From assembly GCF_900116615.1 (NCBI RefSeq), contig NZ_FPBF01000002.1:248001-312000 (forward strand): a stretch of 64,000 bases of DNA, written 5' to 3'. The notes below the pieces were generated by a model that ran no database searches, was not told the DNA's origin, and saw only the letters and a program-made list of their open reading frames with translations. Source of the stretch: Algoriphagus locisalis (GTDB lineage Bacteria; Bacteroidota; Bacteroidia; Cytophagales; Cyclobacteriaceae). Each line of letters begins with the position of its first letter. Position 1 is the stretch's first letter. This document shows positions 25,525 through 35,918 of this stretch, piece by piece. The translations under genes and the position numbers were made by a program.

Positions 25525-26811
25525 ATGAAGGTGCTAATGTTTGGGTGGGAATTTCCACCACATATTTCTGGAGGTCTTGGAACAGCGTGTTATGGCTTGG
25601 TCAAAGGGATGGCCTACCATAACCAAGACATCATATTTGTAGTACCTAAACTTTGGGGAGACGAAGAGCCATTGGCAGATTTTGTCAATGCAAGTGATGT
25701 TACAATAGATTATCGGGAAAAAAGATTCAAGAAATTCTGGAAGAACCTGACCTACTTAGAAGTGAGTAGTTTTTTGGTACCTTATCTCGGCCCGGATGAA
25801 TTCAAGAAATACACAGACTATACTATCCATGACCGGACAGATGTAGATGAAAGTGTGTTTTCAAATAAATTTGAGTTTAGCGGGAAATACGGAAAAGACT
25901 TGATGATGGAAGTGTCACGCTATGCTTTAGTAGCAGCACACATTTCCAAAAACAAAGAACATGACATCATCCATGCCCACGATTGGCTTTCTTTTCCTGC
26001 AGGAATTGCTGCCAAAGAAATAAGTGGAAAGCCTATGGTAGCTCATGTGCACGCAACTGAATTTGACCGCTCTGGTGAATCTGTCAACCAAGTTGTTTAC
26101 GACATCGAGCGAGCCGGAATGGAGGCAGCTGACCATATCGTAGCAGTAAGTCAATTGACCAAAAATATTATTATCAACAAATATGGCATTCCAGCCAATA
26201 AGATAACTGTTCTTCACAATGCTGTTTTGGATGCCAGCATTATCAAATCCAGTTACAAAAAGAAAGTTCCTGAAAAAATTGTAACCTTCTTAGGTAGAAT
26301 TACCTTCCAAAAAGGCCCCGAATACTTCGTCGAAGCAGCAAAGAAAGTCATAGAACGTGATCCTAACGTTCGATTTGTCATGGCAGGAAATGGAGATCTT
26401 TTGAATAGAATGATCGACCGAGTAGCTGAACTTCGAATGGGTACAAAATTCCATTTCACAGGATTCCTAAAAGGTGACGATGTAGATCATATGTATGCGA
26501 TCTCGGATGTATATGTGATGCCTTCTGTCTCCGAACCCTTTGGCATATCGCCTCTAGAAGCGGTAAGACACAATACTCCTGTAATCATATCCAAGCAATC
26601 AGGTGTGGCCGAGGTTCTAAATAATGCTATCAAAATTGACTTTTGGGATATTGATTCTATGGCAGACGCTATTTTCGCACTGCTACATTATGATGGTATT
26701 TCTAAGATGTTCAAAGAGCTTGGAACTGAAGAATTGAAAAAATTAAAATGGGAGCACGTGGCTGAGAAACTTGTCACTGTGTACCAAAAAACATTATCGC
26801 AGAAACCATGA
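25525..26811 (+). CDS. Glycosyltransferase family 4 (glycogen/starch synthase-like)
   Basis: A 428-aa GT-B enzyme: N-terminal LMFGWEFPPHISGGLGTACYGL donor/acceptor loop as in glycogen synthases, HAHDWLS, then the C-terminal domain with TFLGRITFQKGPEYF and EPFGISPLEAVRHNTPVI carrying the conserved EX7E pair. Probably moves glucose onto alpha-glucan. The stop overlaps the GH57 start by 4 bp. Confidence 0.9.
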   Translation: MKVLMFGWEFPPHISGGLGTACYGLVKGMAYHNQDIIFVVPKLWGDEEPLADFVNASDVTIDYREKRFKKFWKNLTYLEVSSFLVPYLGPDEFKKYTDYTIHDRTDVDESVFSNKFEFSGKYGKDLMMEVSRYALVAAHISKNKEHDIIHAHDWLSFPAGIAAKEISGKPMVAHVHATEFDRSGESVNQVVYDIERAGMEAADHIVAVSQLTKNIIINKYGIPANKITVLHNAVLDASIIKSSYKKKVPEKIVTFLGRITFQKGPEYFVEAAKKVIERDPNVRFVMAGNGDLLNRMIDRVAELRMGTKFHFTGFLKGDDVDHMYAISDVYVMPSVSEPFGISPLEAVRHNTPVIISKQSGVAEVLNNAIKIDFWDIDSMADAIFALLHYDGISKMFKELGTEELKKLKWEHVAEKLVTVYQKTLSQKP

Positions 26812-28019
26812 GAACCATATGCTTTTACTTCCAGGTTCATCAGCCATACCGTCTGAAGCCTTATCGTTTTTTTGACATCGGGGAAGATCATCATTATTAC
26901 GATGATTTTCTCAATCGAAGCGTGATGAGAAAAGTGGCGCAGAAGTGCTACTTACCTATGAATGCTCTGCTTTTGGAGATGATCAATAAATACAATGGAG
27001 CTTTTAAAGTGAGTTTCTCCATGTCAGGTGTATTTCTGGATCAGTTGGAAGCATATGCGCCTGATGTACTCGAAAGCTTTCAAAAACTAGTGGCCACGGG
27101 TAATTGCGAGTTGCTCAATGAAACCTACGGTCACACATTAGCAGCTTTGAAAAGCAAGGATGAGTTTCAAAATATGGTGAAAAAGCATCAGCAAAAGATT
27201 AAAGATCTCTTCAATGGCTATCAACCAAAGGTGTTTAGAAATACAGAGTTGATTTATTCAGATCAAATCGGTGCTATGGTTGCTGACATGGGTTTTGACG
27301 CCATATTAACAGAAGGTGCAAAGCACATTCTTGGATGGAAGAGCCCAAATTATGTTTACGTAAACAGTATAGATCCAAAGCTAAAAGTATTGTTAAAGAA
27401 CTTCCAGCTTTCGGATGATATCGCATTTAGATTTGGGAACAAAGGTTGGGATGACTATCCTCTCACGACGGATAAATTTGTGAAATGGATTAACAATGTC
27501 CCTCAGGAAGAAGAGACGATTAATCTATTTATGGATTATGAAACTTTCGGGGAACATCAATGGGCTGAGACAGGAATTTTCGAATTTATGAAAGCTCTTC
27601 CAGATGCAGTATTTAGTAAAACCAACTTCACTTTCTCAACTCCTTCAGAAGTTGCAGCAAAGATTTCTCCCGTTGGAAAAATACATGTGCCTATCCCAAT
27701 CTCTTGGGCAGATGAAGAGCGTGATTTGACAGCATGGCTTGGTAACGACCTTCAGGACGAAGCCTTCGATAGGCTTTTTGAAATGGAGAAGTTGGTGAAA
27801 GACATAGATGATGATGAGATACAACGTGACTGGACTTACTTGCAAACCAGTGATCATTTCTACTACATGTGCACCAAGTTCTTTTCTGATGGAGATATAC
27901 ATGCATATTTCAGCCCTTATGATTCGCCATACGACGCATTCATCAACTACATGAATGTACTCAGTGATTTTATGATTCGTCTGAAGGAAAAAATCAGCGA
28001 AAAACAACTTAGCGCATAG
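26808..28019 (+). CDS. Glycoside hydrolase family 57 (alpha-amylase/4-alpha-glucanotransferase type)
   Basis: A 403-aa GH57 enzyme: motif 1 FQVHQPYRL (about 7-15), a nucleophile-region motif FRNTELIYSD (Glu about 147) and MDYETFGEHQW with acidic residues. No signal peptide, so cytoplasmic. Last gene of the debranching enzyme, GT4, GH57 operon, a set also seen together in other Bacteroidota; likely remodels storage glucan. Confidence 0.92.
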   Translation: MRTICFYFQVHQPYRLKPYRFFDIGEDHHYYDDFLNRSVMRKVAQKCYLPMNALLLEMINKYNGAFKVSFSMSGVFLDQLEAYAPDVLESFQKLVATGNCELLNETYGHTLAALKSKDEFQNMVKKHQQKIKDLFNGYQPKVFRNTELIYSDQIGAMVADMGFDAILTEGAKHILGWKSPNYVYVNSIDPKLKVLLKNFQLSDDIAFRFGNKGWDDYPLTTDKFVKWINNVPQEEETINLFMDYETFGEHQWAETGIFEFMKALPDAVFSKTNFTFSTPSEVAAKISPVGKIHVPIPISWADEERDLTAWLGNDLQDEAFDRLFEMEKLVKDIDDDEIQRDWTYLQTSDHFYYMCTKFFSDGDIHAYFSPYDSPYDAFINYMNVLSDFMIRLKEKISEKQLSA

Positions 28020-28047
28020 GACTTTAAGGTTCTTAAGAACACTCGTT

Positions 28048-28073
28048 AGGCCGATTTTTATCGGCCTTTTTTT
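28048..28073 (+). terminator. Terminator of the glucan operon
   Basis: AGGCCGA-6 nt-TCGGCCT followed by a T run. A 12-bp palindrome GTTCTTAAGAAC lies just upstream (28029-28040). Confidence 0.88.
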
Positions 28074-28448
28074 ATACACAAATTTCACACGAAAGACTCA
28101 GTCACCTTTTCTAGTCATTCCACTCACGTTGTGATTTTTCATTCCTTTTCAGAATACAATAGCTAATGCATTTGCGTTGCCAATAGCTGGTTTTCAAGGG
28201 ATTTGATCAAAAAAAAGAAGTCGTAGGACTAATTTTTTCATACGACAAATGCCCTATTTAGCGGACCAACTAATGATTTACAAACAACCCGATAACCAAC
28301 TTAAACATCTGTTTATCAATTATTTAAATATATTTTTTTCATCATTTATCTCTTAGTACCATTCTCATGCTATTTAAAAATCCCATGTCTATATTCTAAT
28401 TTAGAGTCCTCGGTAAGAAAATAATGTCTTTTACAAATAACTCTAATT
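28074..28448. other. 375-bp AT-rich gap
   Basis: No coding region, RNA gene or clear promoter recognised. Strongly AT-rich between 28310 and 28440, as often seen before strongly expressed genes. Confidence 0.4.
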
Positions 28449-29534
28449 ATGAAAATCACACTACTAACACTTCTACTACTTTGGGTAGGAATATTCCAAC
28501 CAGCAGATCCGCTTATATCAGCAAAGGATTACGATGTCCATGAATTTCACCGCAGCAAACAATCATCAAAATCACCTAAGCGTGTTTACATCCAAAAATT
28601 CAGAGCCTTATTTGAAGTTTATGAAGAAGCTTCAGCGAGTACAGCTGGGTCTAAAAATGATCGGGCAAATCGAAGTACTACTGTCTCAGGAACTAATACT
28701 AGAATGGGGGTACAACTAAGCGGAGTCGATATTCCTGATTTTCAAAAAATAGTCGATGATGCTTACGCAGATTTTGTAGCACAGCTGGAAGCTGAAGGCT
28801 ATGAAATCATTTCTGCTGAAGAAGCAGGAAAAACCGATTACTATTCTGGCTACACAAAAATAGAAGGTGGAGCTTCTTCCACTGATCAGGCAACTGGCTA
28901 TGTGATGGTGACTCCTACAGGATATGATTATTGGGTTACGGGCGTTTCAAATAGTGGGCGTGAAAAAGGCACATTCACAGATACAAGTTCGAAATTATCT
29001 AAAGACCTGGATGATGCATATGTTGCTGAGGCTACCTTTATCTTCCCATTTGTGAATTTGGACGCAAGCTCTACCAGCTTTGCCAATTATGCATCTTCTA
29101 AGGTAAAGGCAGATATTAATTTAAGAATGGCTGCAGCAGTTGGCGCTGCGGATAATGAGCAAATGAGTTTAGGTAAGTTTGCCAAAGGATTTACCACCTC
29201 ACCAACACAAGAGAGATTAGCCTCCCAAGTACGTTTTGTAGCTGGTCACATGGCGAGCTCACCTCTATTTGATTCCTCAACTGCGCTAAAGAGAGATGTG
29301 TATTTCGGAGGGATCTTTGCCGAAGACAAATTAGTAGAAGTTACCTCTGCCGAGGTTGCCACTTTCTCCAAAACTGCCTATCCTCAACTGGTGATGGTTT
29401 CCGGAGGAGAGATGACCCTTGCTTCTCATTACGTAGCCTGCGATCATGATAAATATATCGAGTTTGCTCAGGGCTCAATAAAAGAAATGATCGGAAATGG
29501 GATATCTAATTTTAAGGAACTTGTAAAAGATTAA
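28449..29534 (+). CDS. Secreted protein of unknown function
   Basis: A 361-aa protein with a signal peptide (MKITLLTLLLLWVGIF...) and no lipobox Cys. The mature part has a Ser/Thr-rich low-complexity stretch (about 60-85), then a mixed alpha/beta body with ADFVAQLEAEGYEIISAEEA, repeated Tyr/Gly/Ser segments and a basic C-terminus. Ala and Ser are over-represented. I do not recognise the family. Single gene with its own terminator. Confidence 0.75.
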   Translation: MKITLLTLLLLWVGIFQPADPLISAKDYDVHEFHRSKQSSKSPKRVYIQKFRALFEVYEEASASTAGSKNDRANRSTTVSGTNTRMGVQLSGVDIPDFQKIVDDAYADFVAQLEAEGYEIISAEEAGKTDYYSGYTKIEGGASSTDQATGYVMVTPTGYDYWVTGVSNSGREKGTFTDTSSKLSKDLDDAYVAEATFIFPFVNLDASSTSFANYASSKVKADINLRMAAAVGAADNEQMSLGKFAKGFTTSPTQERLASQVRFVAGHMASSPLFDSSTALKRDVYFGGIFAEDKLVEVTSAEVATFSKTAYPQLVMVSGGEMTLASHYVACDHDKYIEFAQGSIKEMIGNGISNFKELVKD

Positions 29535-29544
29535 ATTGGAGGTA

Positions 29545-29590
29545 AACTAAAGAAAAAGGTGCGTCATGTGATGTGCCTTTTTCTTTAGTT
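29545..29590. terminator. Strong bidirectional terminator
   Basis: 15-bp perfect arms AACTAAAGAAAAAGG/CCTTTTTCTTTAGTT between the secreted-protein gene and panB, which converge here. Confidence 0.92.
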
Positions 29591-29596
29591 TAAAGC

Positions 29597-30418
29597 TTAA
29601 TAACTCTCCTTATCATTCGGAAAATCCTTGCTCTTCACATCTTTGATGTATTGGCCAAATGCCTGCATCATGATCCCTTCTAAATCGGCGTATTGCCTTA
29701 AAAATCTTGGTTTGAATTCTTGAGTAATTCCAAGCATATCATGCACCACTAGAACCTGACCATCTACACCTCCACCTGCACCAATTCCGATTATTGGAAT
29801 AGTAACGGATTCAGCTACTTTCTTTGCTAGGTCAGCAGGGATTTTTTCTACCACGATAGCAAAGCATCCTAGTTCTTCCAAAAGCTTGGCGTCTTCCAGA
29901 AGCTTGGTCGCCTCAGCGTCTTCTTTAGCCCTTACAGTGTATGTTCCAAACTTATAAATCGACTGTGGAGTCAAGCCCAAATGCCCCATTACCGGAACTC
30001 CAGCACTGAGTATTCTAGCCACAGATTCTTTGATCTCAGATCCACCTTCCACTTTCACAGCATGTGCGCCGGATTCTTTCATGATCCGGATAGCAGAGCG
30101 CAAAGCCTCTGAGCTATTCCCCTGATAGCTTCCAAAAGGGATATCCACCACCACAAAAGACCTGCTCACTGCTCTTACTACTGAAGAAGCATGATAGATC
30201 ATCTGATCCAGGGTAATCGGTAAAGTAGTCTCATGCCCTGCCATTACGTTAGAGGCAGAGTCACCCACAAGAATGATATCTATCCCGGAAGCATCCACAA
30301 TTTTGGCCATGGAAAAATCATATGCCGTAAGCATGGAGATCTTCTCACCACGATCTTTCATTTCTTGAAGAATATGCGTAGTGATCCTTTTGACGTTTGC
30401 CGAAGAGTGTACTGTCAT
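29597..30418 (-). CDS. panB: 3-methyl-2-oxobutanoate hydroxymethyltransferase
   Basis: A 273-aa Pan[22 protein letters not shown] at the start, [18 protein letters not shown] (metal-binding Asp), HAVKVEGG and [17 protein letters not shown]. Transfers a one-carbon unit from methylene-THF to ketoisovalerate in pantothenate synthesis. It follows the PRTase gene by only 4 bp at the end of a reverse operon. Confidence 0.95.
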   Translation of the reverse strand: MTVHSSANVKRITTHILQEMKDRGEKISMLTAYDFSMAKIVDASGIDIILVGDSASNVMAGHETTLPITLDQMIYHASSVVRAVSRSFVVVDIPFGSYQGNSSEALRSAIRIMKESGAHAVKVEGGSEIKESVARILSAGVPVMGHLGLTPQSIYKFGTYTVRAKEDAEATKLLEDAKLLEELGCFAIVVEKIPADLAKKVAESVTIPIIGIGAGGGVDGQVLVVHDMLGITQEFKPRFLRQYADLEGIMMQAFGQYIKDVKSKDFPNDKESY

Positions 30419-30422
30419 AGGA

Positions 30423-30926
30423 TTAGTGTAGGTAAACGACGTAATTATCTCCCGAGAAATCTACTTTGATATGTTCGTTGAGCGTAGTAGAAAGTTCAAA
30501 TCCTGTGTAATCAGGACGAATCGGAAATTGTCCATGACTGCGATTAACGAGCACAGCGATTTCCATTTTATAAAGTTCCTCATCCAAAAATGGCTTCATG
30601 GCATAGACCAAAGTCTTTCCTGTATTGAGTACATCGTCCACCAAAATCAATGTTTTCCCTTGCAGATCTATTTCATGAGAAAGCTTCACTTCTGCAGTAG
30701 CGATGTGGGCTTTGTCCAAAATAATATCTGTTTGCTCGATAGTAAGAGAAGATATAGATCTAAGTTCTGTAGCTAGGAGGTCTGAAAGGGTTTCTCCCAT
30801 TCCAGAAATTCCTGCAAGGACAACGGCTTTTGAATTGAGATTTCGCTCATAAATCTCATAAGCCATTCTGGTTATTTTCTTCTTTATCTGCTGGTGATTG
30901 AGTACTTCGCTCATGGTATATTTCAA
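30423..30926 (-). CDS. Phosphoribosyltransferase family protein (PyrR-like)
   Basis: A 167-aa type I PRTase with the PRPP loop [14 protein letters not shown] (about 93-106). Length and [22 protein letters not shown] match the PyrR/hypoxanthine-PRTase-like group. No uracil attenuator is seen near. An alternative ATG at 30914 (MSEVLN) would fit as well. Operon with rsgA upstream and panB downstream. Confidence 0.85.
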   Translation of the reverse strand: MKYTMSEVLNHQQIKKKITRMAYEIYERNLNSKAVVLAGISGMGETLSDLLATELRSISSLTIEQTDIILDKAHIATAEVKLSHEIDLQGKTLILVDDVLNTGKTLVYAMKPFLDEELYKMEIAVLVNRSHGQFPIRPDYTGFELSTTLNEHIKVDFSGDNYVVYLH

Positions 30927-30975
30927 AAATGAAAATTAGGCCAATTCTACTTGGATTCAAAATCAAGCAGGCACC

Positions 30976-31899
30976 TTATCTATAGTCATCTTCTTCGTTT
31001 AGAATATTCAGATAGCTTTCGTAGCGGTAGGGATGAATATATCCAGCCTCCACTTTTTCCAGCACCACACAACCTGGCTCATTCACATGCTGGCAATTAT
31101 TGTATTTACACTGCCCCAGGTATTTTCTCATTTCTGGGAAATAATGGGAAAGCTCATTGTCTTCAATATCCAAAATCCCAAACTCCTTAATTCCAGGAGT
31201 ATCGATCAAATCACCTCCATTTTCCAACCCAAAAAGCTCCGCAAAAGTGGTAGTATGAACACCTTTGGATGTAAACCCAGAAACTTCTTTGGTGTGCTGA
31301 GCCGCCGCTGGAACCAAGGCATTAAGCAAGGTAGATTTACCTACCCCAGAGTGCCCTGAAATTAAGGTGGATTTGCCTTTTAGAACAGCATCGAATTTTT
31401 CTTTCAAATTCTCCTCTTTCAAAGCAGAAACCTCCAGCACCTGGTAGCCCAAAGGCTCATAAATCTCATGTATATCCAACAGCCAATCGTCTGCTTTGTC
31501 TCCAGACATTTGATCCATTTTGTTCACTACCAAAATAGCCGGAATACGAAAACTCTCCGTACTGACTAGAAATCTATCAATAAATCCCAAAGAAGTCCTT
31601 GGGCTCTTCATCGTAATGACAAGAATCGCTTGGTCTAAGTTGCTGGCAATGATGTGGGAGAAATGAGTTTTCCTGGTGGATTTTCGGATCACATAGTTTT
31701 CCCTCGGCAAAATATCCGAAATCACTGCTGTCTCCTGATTCTCTTCTTTTTCCAATTTCACCCAATCCCCAACCGCAATAGGATTGGTCAACTTCAGGTC
31801 ATCCTGCTTAAATTTCCCCTTCAATCTGGAAGAAACCACTTCTCCATCAGTCTGAACGAGATACCAGCTCCCAGTAGATTTTATGACTCTTCCCCTCAT
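30976..31899 (-). CDS. rsgA: Ribosome small subunit-dependent GTPase A
   Basis: A 307-aa circularly permuted GTPase: N-terminal OB fold, NKMD (126-129) before the P loop GHSGVGKST (182-190), DTPG, and a C-terminal zinc motif CKYNNCQH...C. Helps late maturation of the 30S subunit. Overlaps the kdtA stop by 4 bp. Confidence 0.96.
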   Translation of the reverse strand: MRGRVIKSTGSWYLVQTDGEVVSSRLKGKFKQDDLKLTNPIAVGDWVKLEKEENQETAVISDILPRENYVIRKSTRKTHFSHIIASNLDQAILVITMKSPRTSLGFIDRFLVSTESFRIPAILVVNKMDQMSGDKADDWLLDIHEIYEPLGYQVLEVSALKEENLKEKFDAVLKGKSTLISGHSGVGKSTLLNALVPAAAQHTKEVSGFTSKGVHTTTFAELFGLENGGDLIDTPGIKEFGILDIEDNELSHYFPEMRKYLGQCKYNNCQHVNEPGCVVLEKVEAGYIHPYRYESYLNILNEEDDYR

Positions 31900-33140
31900 A
31901 CCTCTGAAATTAATTTCTCCACCTTATTTATAATTTTTGCCGCTGCTCCTTTATTCATTTCAAGCCATTTCTGAGCCGATTTCACGCTTTGCTGATAAAA
32001 TCCCGGCTGCTCTAAGTTCTCAAAAACCGAGTTCAAACTTTCTGCATCATTCACTTCAAATCCACATCCATTTGCTTGACTTTCTGCCGCCTCAGGAAAT
32101 TTATCCGTTTTCACCAATTTGCCGAAAATGACCGGAACTCCGAAACCGATAGGCTCCAGGATATTATGAAGGCCTTTGCCGAATGCTCCGCCAACATAGG
32201 CTACTCTGGCAAATTGATACAAGGAGCTTAACATTCCAATATTATCTATAAAAAGCACATCTGGAGAAAGGTCAGAATCCCAAAGTGAATACCTAACAGC
32301 AGACAAAGTTAACTGATCAGCCCATCGATTCATCGGCTCGGGATTCAAATCATGTGGTGCAACAATCCATTTGTACTTCGGGTTAGCATTCATCAATGGA
32401 ATCAACAAATCCATGTCCTCTTGCCATACCGAACCAGCCACAAGTGTTGGCTTATCGGAAACCCATCTAGCCAATTCAGGAAAGTCCTTAGGATTCTTTG
32501 CTGTTTCCGCCACTCTATCAAATCTGGTATCACCAGTAACACTAGTCTTTTGGTAATTTATAGATTTCAGCAGGTCATAAGTCCTGTAATTCTGTGTAAA
32601 AATGTAATCGAATTGAAATAAGATACTTCTAAAAAAACCATCTCTCTTGAAATAAATCTGATCTGATCGAAATGAAGCTGAAAAGAGGAAAAGCGGTATT
32701 CCCTTAGCCTTCACCAACATAATGTGATGATACCAGAGATCATATTTTACAAAAAAAACCAGAGCTGGTCGAAGCGTATTCACAAATCCATCAGCCTGGG
32801 TCTTACTGTCTAGAGGTAAGTAGGTAATAAAATCCACATTGGGCTGAGGCTTCTTAATCACATGATCAAAGCCAGAAGGGCTGAAAAAACTCACAGCGAT
32901 TAATTGCGCAGGTTGTACGCGCTTTAACTCCGCAATTACTGGTCTAGCTTGTTCATACTCACCCAAAGAAGCTACATGAAACCATGCTAAAGGGCCTTTA
33001 TTTTTAGACCTAAATGCAATCAGCCTTTGAAATAGATTTTTTCTGCTAGATGAGAAATGCCTAATTTTGGGGATAAACAATCCGGCTAGCAGTAATAGTA
33101 TCCTGGCAAAAAATATCCCGATTCGATAAATCCATTTCAT
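31896..33140 (-). CDS. kdtA: 3-deoxy-D-manno-octulosonic acid transferase
   Basis: A 414-aa GT30 enzyme: N-terminal membrane helix, AWFHVASLGEYEQARPVI, FFSPSGFDH, and in the C-terminal half APHDLNPEPMNRW and GGAFGKGLHNILEP. Adds Kdo to lipid A at the inner membrane. First gene of the reverse operon kdtA-rsgA-PRTase-panB. Confidence 0.95.
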   Translation of the reverse strand: MKWIYRIGIFFARILLLLAGLFIPKIRHFSSSRKNLFQRLIAFRSKNKGPLAWFHVASLGEYEQARPVIAELKRVQPAQLIAVSFFSPSGFDHVIKKPQPNVDFITYLPLDSKTQADGFVNTLRPALVFFVKYDLWYHHIMLVKAKGIPLFLFSASFRSDQIYFKRDGFFRSILFQFDYIFTQNYRTYDLLKSINYQKTSVTGDTRFDRVAETAKNPKDFPELARWVSDKPTLVAGSVWQEDMDLLIPLMNANPKYKWIVAPHDLNPEPMNRWADQLTLSAVRYSLWDSDLSPDVLFIDNIGMLSSLYQFARVAYVGGAFGKGLHNILEPIGFGVPVIFGKLVKTDKFPEAAESQANGCGFEVNDAESLNSVFENLEQPGFYQQSVKSAQKWLEMNKGAAAKIINKVEKLISEV

Positions 33141-33326
33141 TATTCAAAAGTAGTTATTTGACCTGAAATAGTATTATTCATGATTTATCCAGTCTCAGCC
33201 GTTTATTAGAAAGTCAGTTTTGAAGTTTTCTACAAAAAACACTGACTAGCCCGTGTATTTCCCCCTAAAATTAGCTACTTTCAAAGCCTTTGTTTTTCAG
33301 GTAGCTATAAAAGTTCAGCTAATAAT

Positions 33327-33812
33327 ATGATTAGAGTTTTATTTGTTTGTTTAGGTAATATATGCAGATCTCCGCTTGCAGAAGCTATTTTTAATAGTAA
33401 AGTAGAGCAAGCTGGAATGAAATCACAATTTAGGTGCGATAGTGCAGGGACTTCTGATTTCCACATTGGGGAGCTGCCTGATGAGCGAACAATAAAATGT
33501 GCGGCTAAATATAATTTGCCCCTGAATCACCGAGGAAGGCAAGTCAATCGTACTGATTTCAGAGATTTTGAATACATCCTGGCTATGGATGACCACAACC
33601 TCCGAAACCTGAACAACCTAAAAGTGAGGTATGGCTTCAAAGACAAAGAAATTCACCTGATGCGAGATTTTGACTCTGACACTTTAGGCTTGTCAGTACC
33701 AGACCCATACTATGGAGGAGAGGAGGGATTTGAGGAAATTTATCAAATCTTGGACAAAGCGCTTGACGGTTTTCTGGCGCAGGTAAAAGAGACCCACCAT
33801 CTTTATGCTTGA
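33327..33812 (+). CDS. Low molecular weight protein-tyrosine phosphatase
   Basis: A 161-aa LMW-PTP: active site CLGNICRS (Cys8, Arg14) and general acid Asp126 in VPDPYYGG. Dephosphorylates tyrosine or small phosphoesters in the cytoplasm. The stop overlaps the next gene by 8 bp, an unusual link to a fructosamine-kinase-like gene but seen as a pair in this operon. Confidence 0.95.
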   Translation: MIRVLFVCLGNICRSPLAEAIFNSKVEQAGMKSQFRCDSAGTSDFHIGELPDERTIKCAAKYNLPLNHRGRQVNRTDFRDFEYILAMDDHNLRNLNNLKVRYGFKDKEIHLMRDFDSDTLGLSVPDPYYGGEEGFEEIYQILDKALDGFLAQVKETHHLYA

Positions 33813-34680
33813 CCAGCATGAGATCTATGAGCAAATACTTTTTGAAAGCCTAGGCTCCATGGCTGAACTAAAATCAGCCTCCCTTGTCGCGGCAGGAAGT
33901 CATAACCAAGGCATACGAATCGAGTGTAATTCAGGTGTTTTTTTCCTTAAACTTAATTTCGATCACGAAAGAGACATTCTTAAAAAAGAAGCTGAAGGAT
34001 TAGCTTTGCTACGAAATTCCACCTTTCTGAAAGTTCCAGAAACTTATGGAAACGGAAGGGTTGGCGACTATAATTTTTTACTTTCTGAATTTATCCCCGA
34101 AGGAAAAAGCAAACCTGAGTACTGGGAAAACTTGGGGTTAGGTTTAGCACATTTGCACTTGACTTCCCAAATTTCATTTGGCTTAGAAACAGACAATTAC
34201 ATCGCATCGATACATCAAAAAAACTTACAAACAGAAAATTGGGTTGATTTTTACATCGAGCAAAGACTGGAACCTTTGATTGGGAAGGCCTATTTTGATC
34301 GCTTGATCCCACTGGAATTCTTGAAGAAATTTCAGGAAATTTATCCGAAGCTAGGGGAACACCTACCTAAAGATAAACCAGCATTACTCCATGGAGATTT
34401 ATGGTCTGGGAATGTAATCGTAACACCGGGTGGGGAGCCATGCCTGATAGATCCTGCGGTTTATTTTGGCCATCGGGAAATGGACTTAGCCTTTAGCCGG
34501 CTTTTTGGAGGGTTTGATTCAGGATTTTATACTTCATATGAATCCGTTTTACCGTTAGAACCGGAGTTTGAAGAAAGAATGGGGCTATATAACCTCTATC
34601 CTCTACTGGTGCACTTAACGCTTTTTGGGGTGGCCTACCTCCCTGGAATCGAACGAATAATCAACCGATTTGTAAGGTAA
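33805..34680 (+). CDS. Fructosamine kinase family protein
   Basis: A 291-aa kinase-fold protein: ATP-binding half about 25-100, catalytic ALLHGDLWSGNV (about 193-204) and metal-binding IDPAVYFGHREMDLA. Such enzymes phosphorylate ketosamine adducts so that they fall off proteins. Overlaps the LMW-phosphatase gene by 8 bp. Convergent with the oxidoreductase gene. Confidence 0.93.
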   Translation: MLDQHEIYEQILFESLGSMAELKSASLVAAGSHNQGIRIECNSGVFFLKLNFDHERDILKKEAEGLALLRNSTFLKVPETYGNGRVGDYNFLLSEFIPEGKSKPEYWENLGLGLAHLHLTSQISFGLETDNYIASIHQKNLQTENWVDFYIEQRLEPLIGKAYFDRLIPLEFLKKFQEIYPKLGEHLPKDKPALLHGDLWSGNVIVTPGGEPCLIDPAVYFGHREMDLAFSRLFGGFDSGFYTSYESVLPLEPEFEERMGLYNLYPLLVHLTLFGVAYLPGIERIINRFVR

Positions 34681-34700
34681 GCCCACCCGTATTAAAGAAT

Positions 34701-35825
34701 TCAAGCCAGGTTTAAAGAAACTTTCCCACCAGTTTTTACGGCTTGGAATATTGCGTCTATAATCTTCATATCCTTCACTCCTTCTTCTCCATTCACTGGA
34801 ACTTCCGGCCTTTTCCCATCAAAAATTATAGCCGCCATTTCATCCATCTGAACAGTCTGATGAGTGACAATTGGTTCATTAAGTGGCCCCTTATGTGTCA
34901 TCCCTTTGATCGGCCCATAGCCTGTGGATGGTTGCATTTCCACCCAGCCTTTGCTTCCATTCAGGTAAAACCTGTCTAGGTTATTCATATTGTATGTCGA
35001 TAGACAAGAGGCAATTACTCCACTTGGAAAACCAAGCTGGAAGGTAATCGTCTCATCTATTCCTTCTTTAAATTTCTCAGGATTAGTTTTCACCTCTTGG
35101 GCTGTTACCCAGATTGGCTCTTCACCTACCATATATCGCGCTCCGTTGGTCGAATAAATACCTATATCCATCATTGCTCCACCACCGGAAAGGGCCGGAT
35201 CCAAGCGCCACTGAGTCGGATCTCCAATAGTAAACCCGGCTAGTCCTTGAAAAAACCGGATTTCTCCCAATTCTCCGGCTTTCCGCATTCTGATTACTTC
35301 CAGCGTATTAGGCTCGAAGTGCATTCTGTAGCCTATTAGCAGGTGAACGCCAGCAGCTTTACATGCATCGACCATCTCCTGTCCATCAGCAGCATTGACC
35401 GCCATAGGTTTTTCGCAGATGGCATGCTTTCCAGCTTTCGCCACTCGGATGACTTCATCTTTGTGCAGGGCATTTGGTGTAATCACATAGACTGCATCAA
35501 TGTCTGGATTATCTTTAATCGCGTCGAAGTTTTCATAGTTGTAGCAATTCTTCTCTGGAATTCCATACTTCTCCCTCCATTTCACAACTTTTGACGGTGT
35601 ACCGCTAATCACACCAACCAACTTTACTCTTTTACAACTTTGAATAGCTTCAGCCACCCGAGTTCCGTAGCTGCCCAGACCCATGATCGCAACTCTTAAG
35701 GTTTTTTCTTCTCGGGTGAAGTCAGAAATAGAATTTGCCATAGTTGAAAAGGGGGTCAAGGTGGGAACTGTCAATGCCATTGCGGAAAGACTTGCTTTCT
35801 GCAAAAATATTCTTCTAGTCTTCAT
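34701..35825 (-). CDS. Gfo/Idh/MocA family oxidoreductase with Tat signal
   Basis: A 374-aa protein: twin-arginine start TRRIFLQKASLSAMAL, then a Rossmann domain with AIMGLGSYG (about 47-55), CEKPMAVNA (Lys in EKP) and DIGIYSTNGARY. Probably exported folded with NAD(P) bound; acts on a sugar. Close to glucose-fructose oxidoreductase-like members. Single gene. Confidence 0.9.
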   Translation of the reverse strand: MKTRRIFLQKASLSAMALTVPTLTPFSTMANSISDFTREEKTLRVAIMGLGSYGTRVAEAIQSCKRVKLVGVISGTPSKVVKWREKYGIPEKNCYNYENFDAIKDNPDIDAVYVITPNALHKDEVIRVAKAGKHAICEKPMAVNAADGQEMVDACKAAGVHLLIGYRMHFEPNTLEVIRMRKAGELGEIRFFQGLAGFTIGDPTQWRLDPALSGGGAMMDIGIYSTNGARYMVGEEPIWVTAQEVKTNPEKFKEGIDETITFQLGFPSGVIASCLSTYNMNNLDRFYLNGSKGWVEMQPSTGYGPIKGMTHKGPLNEPIVTHQTVQMDEMAAIIFDGKRPEVPVNGEEGVKDMKIIDAIFQAVKTGGKVSLNLA

Positions 35826-35918
35826 AGGTCAAGTTTAGGTTAAAGTGATTTAGTGTCCTGAAAATATTGATTTTTAGCCAAATACTCTTGAAATAAAGCA
35901 AATGACTTCTGGCAGATC

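Noticed and set aside
30423..30926. pyrR attenuation control of pyrimidine genes
   Set aside because: The PRTase is PyrR-like but sits with rsgA and panB, and no PyrR-binding hairpin or pyrimidine gene is next to it.
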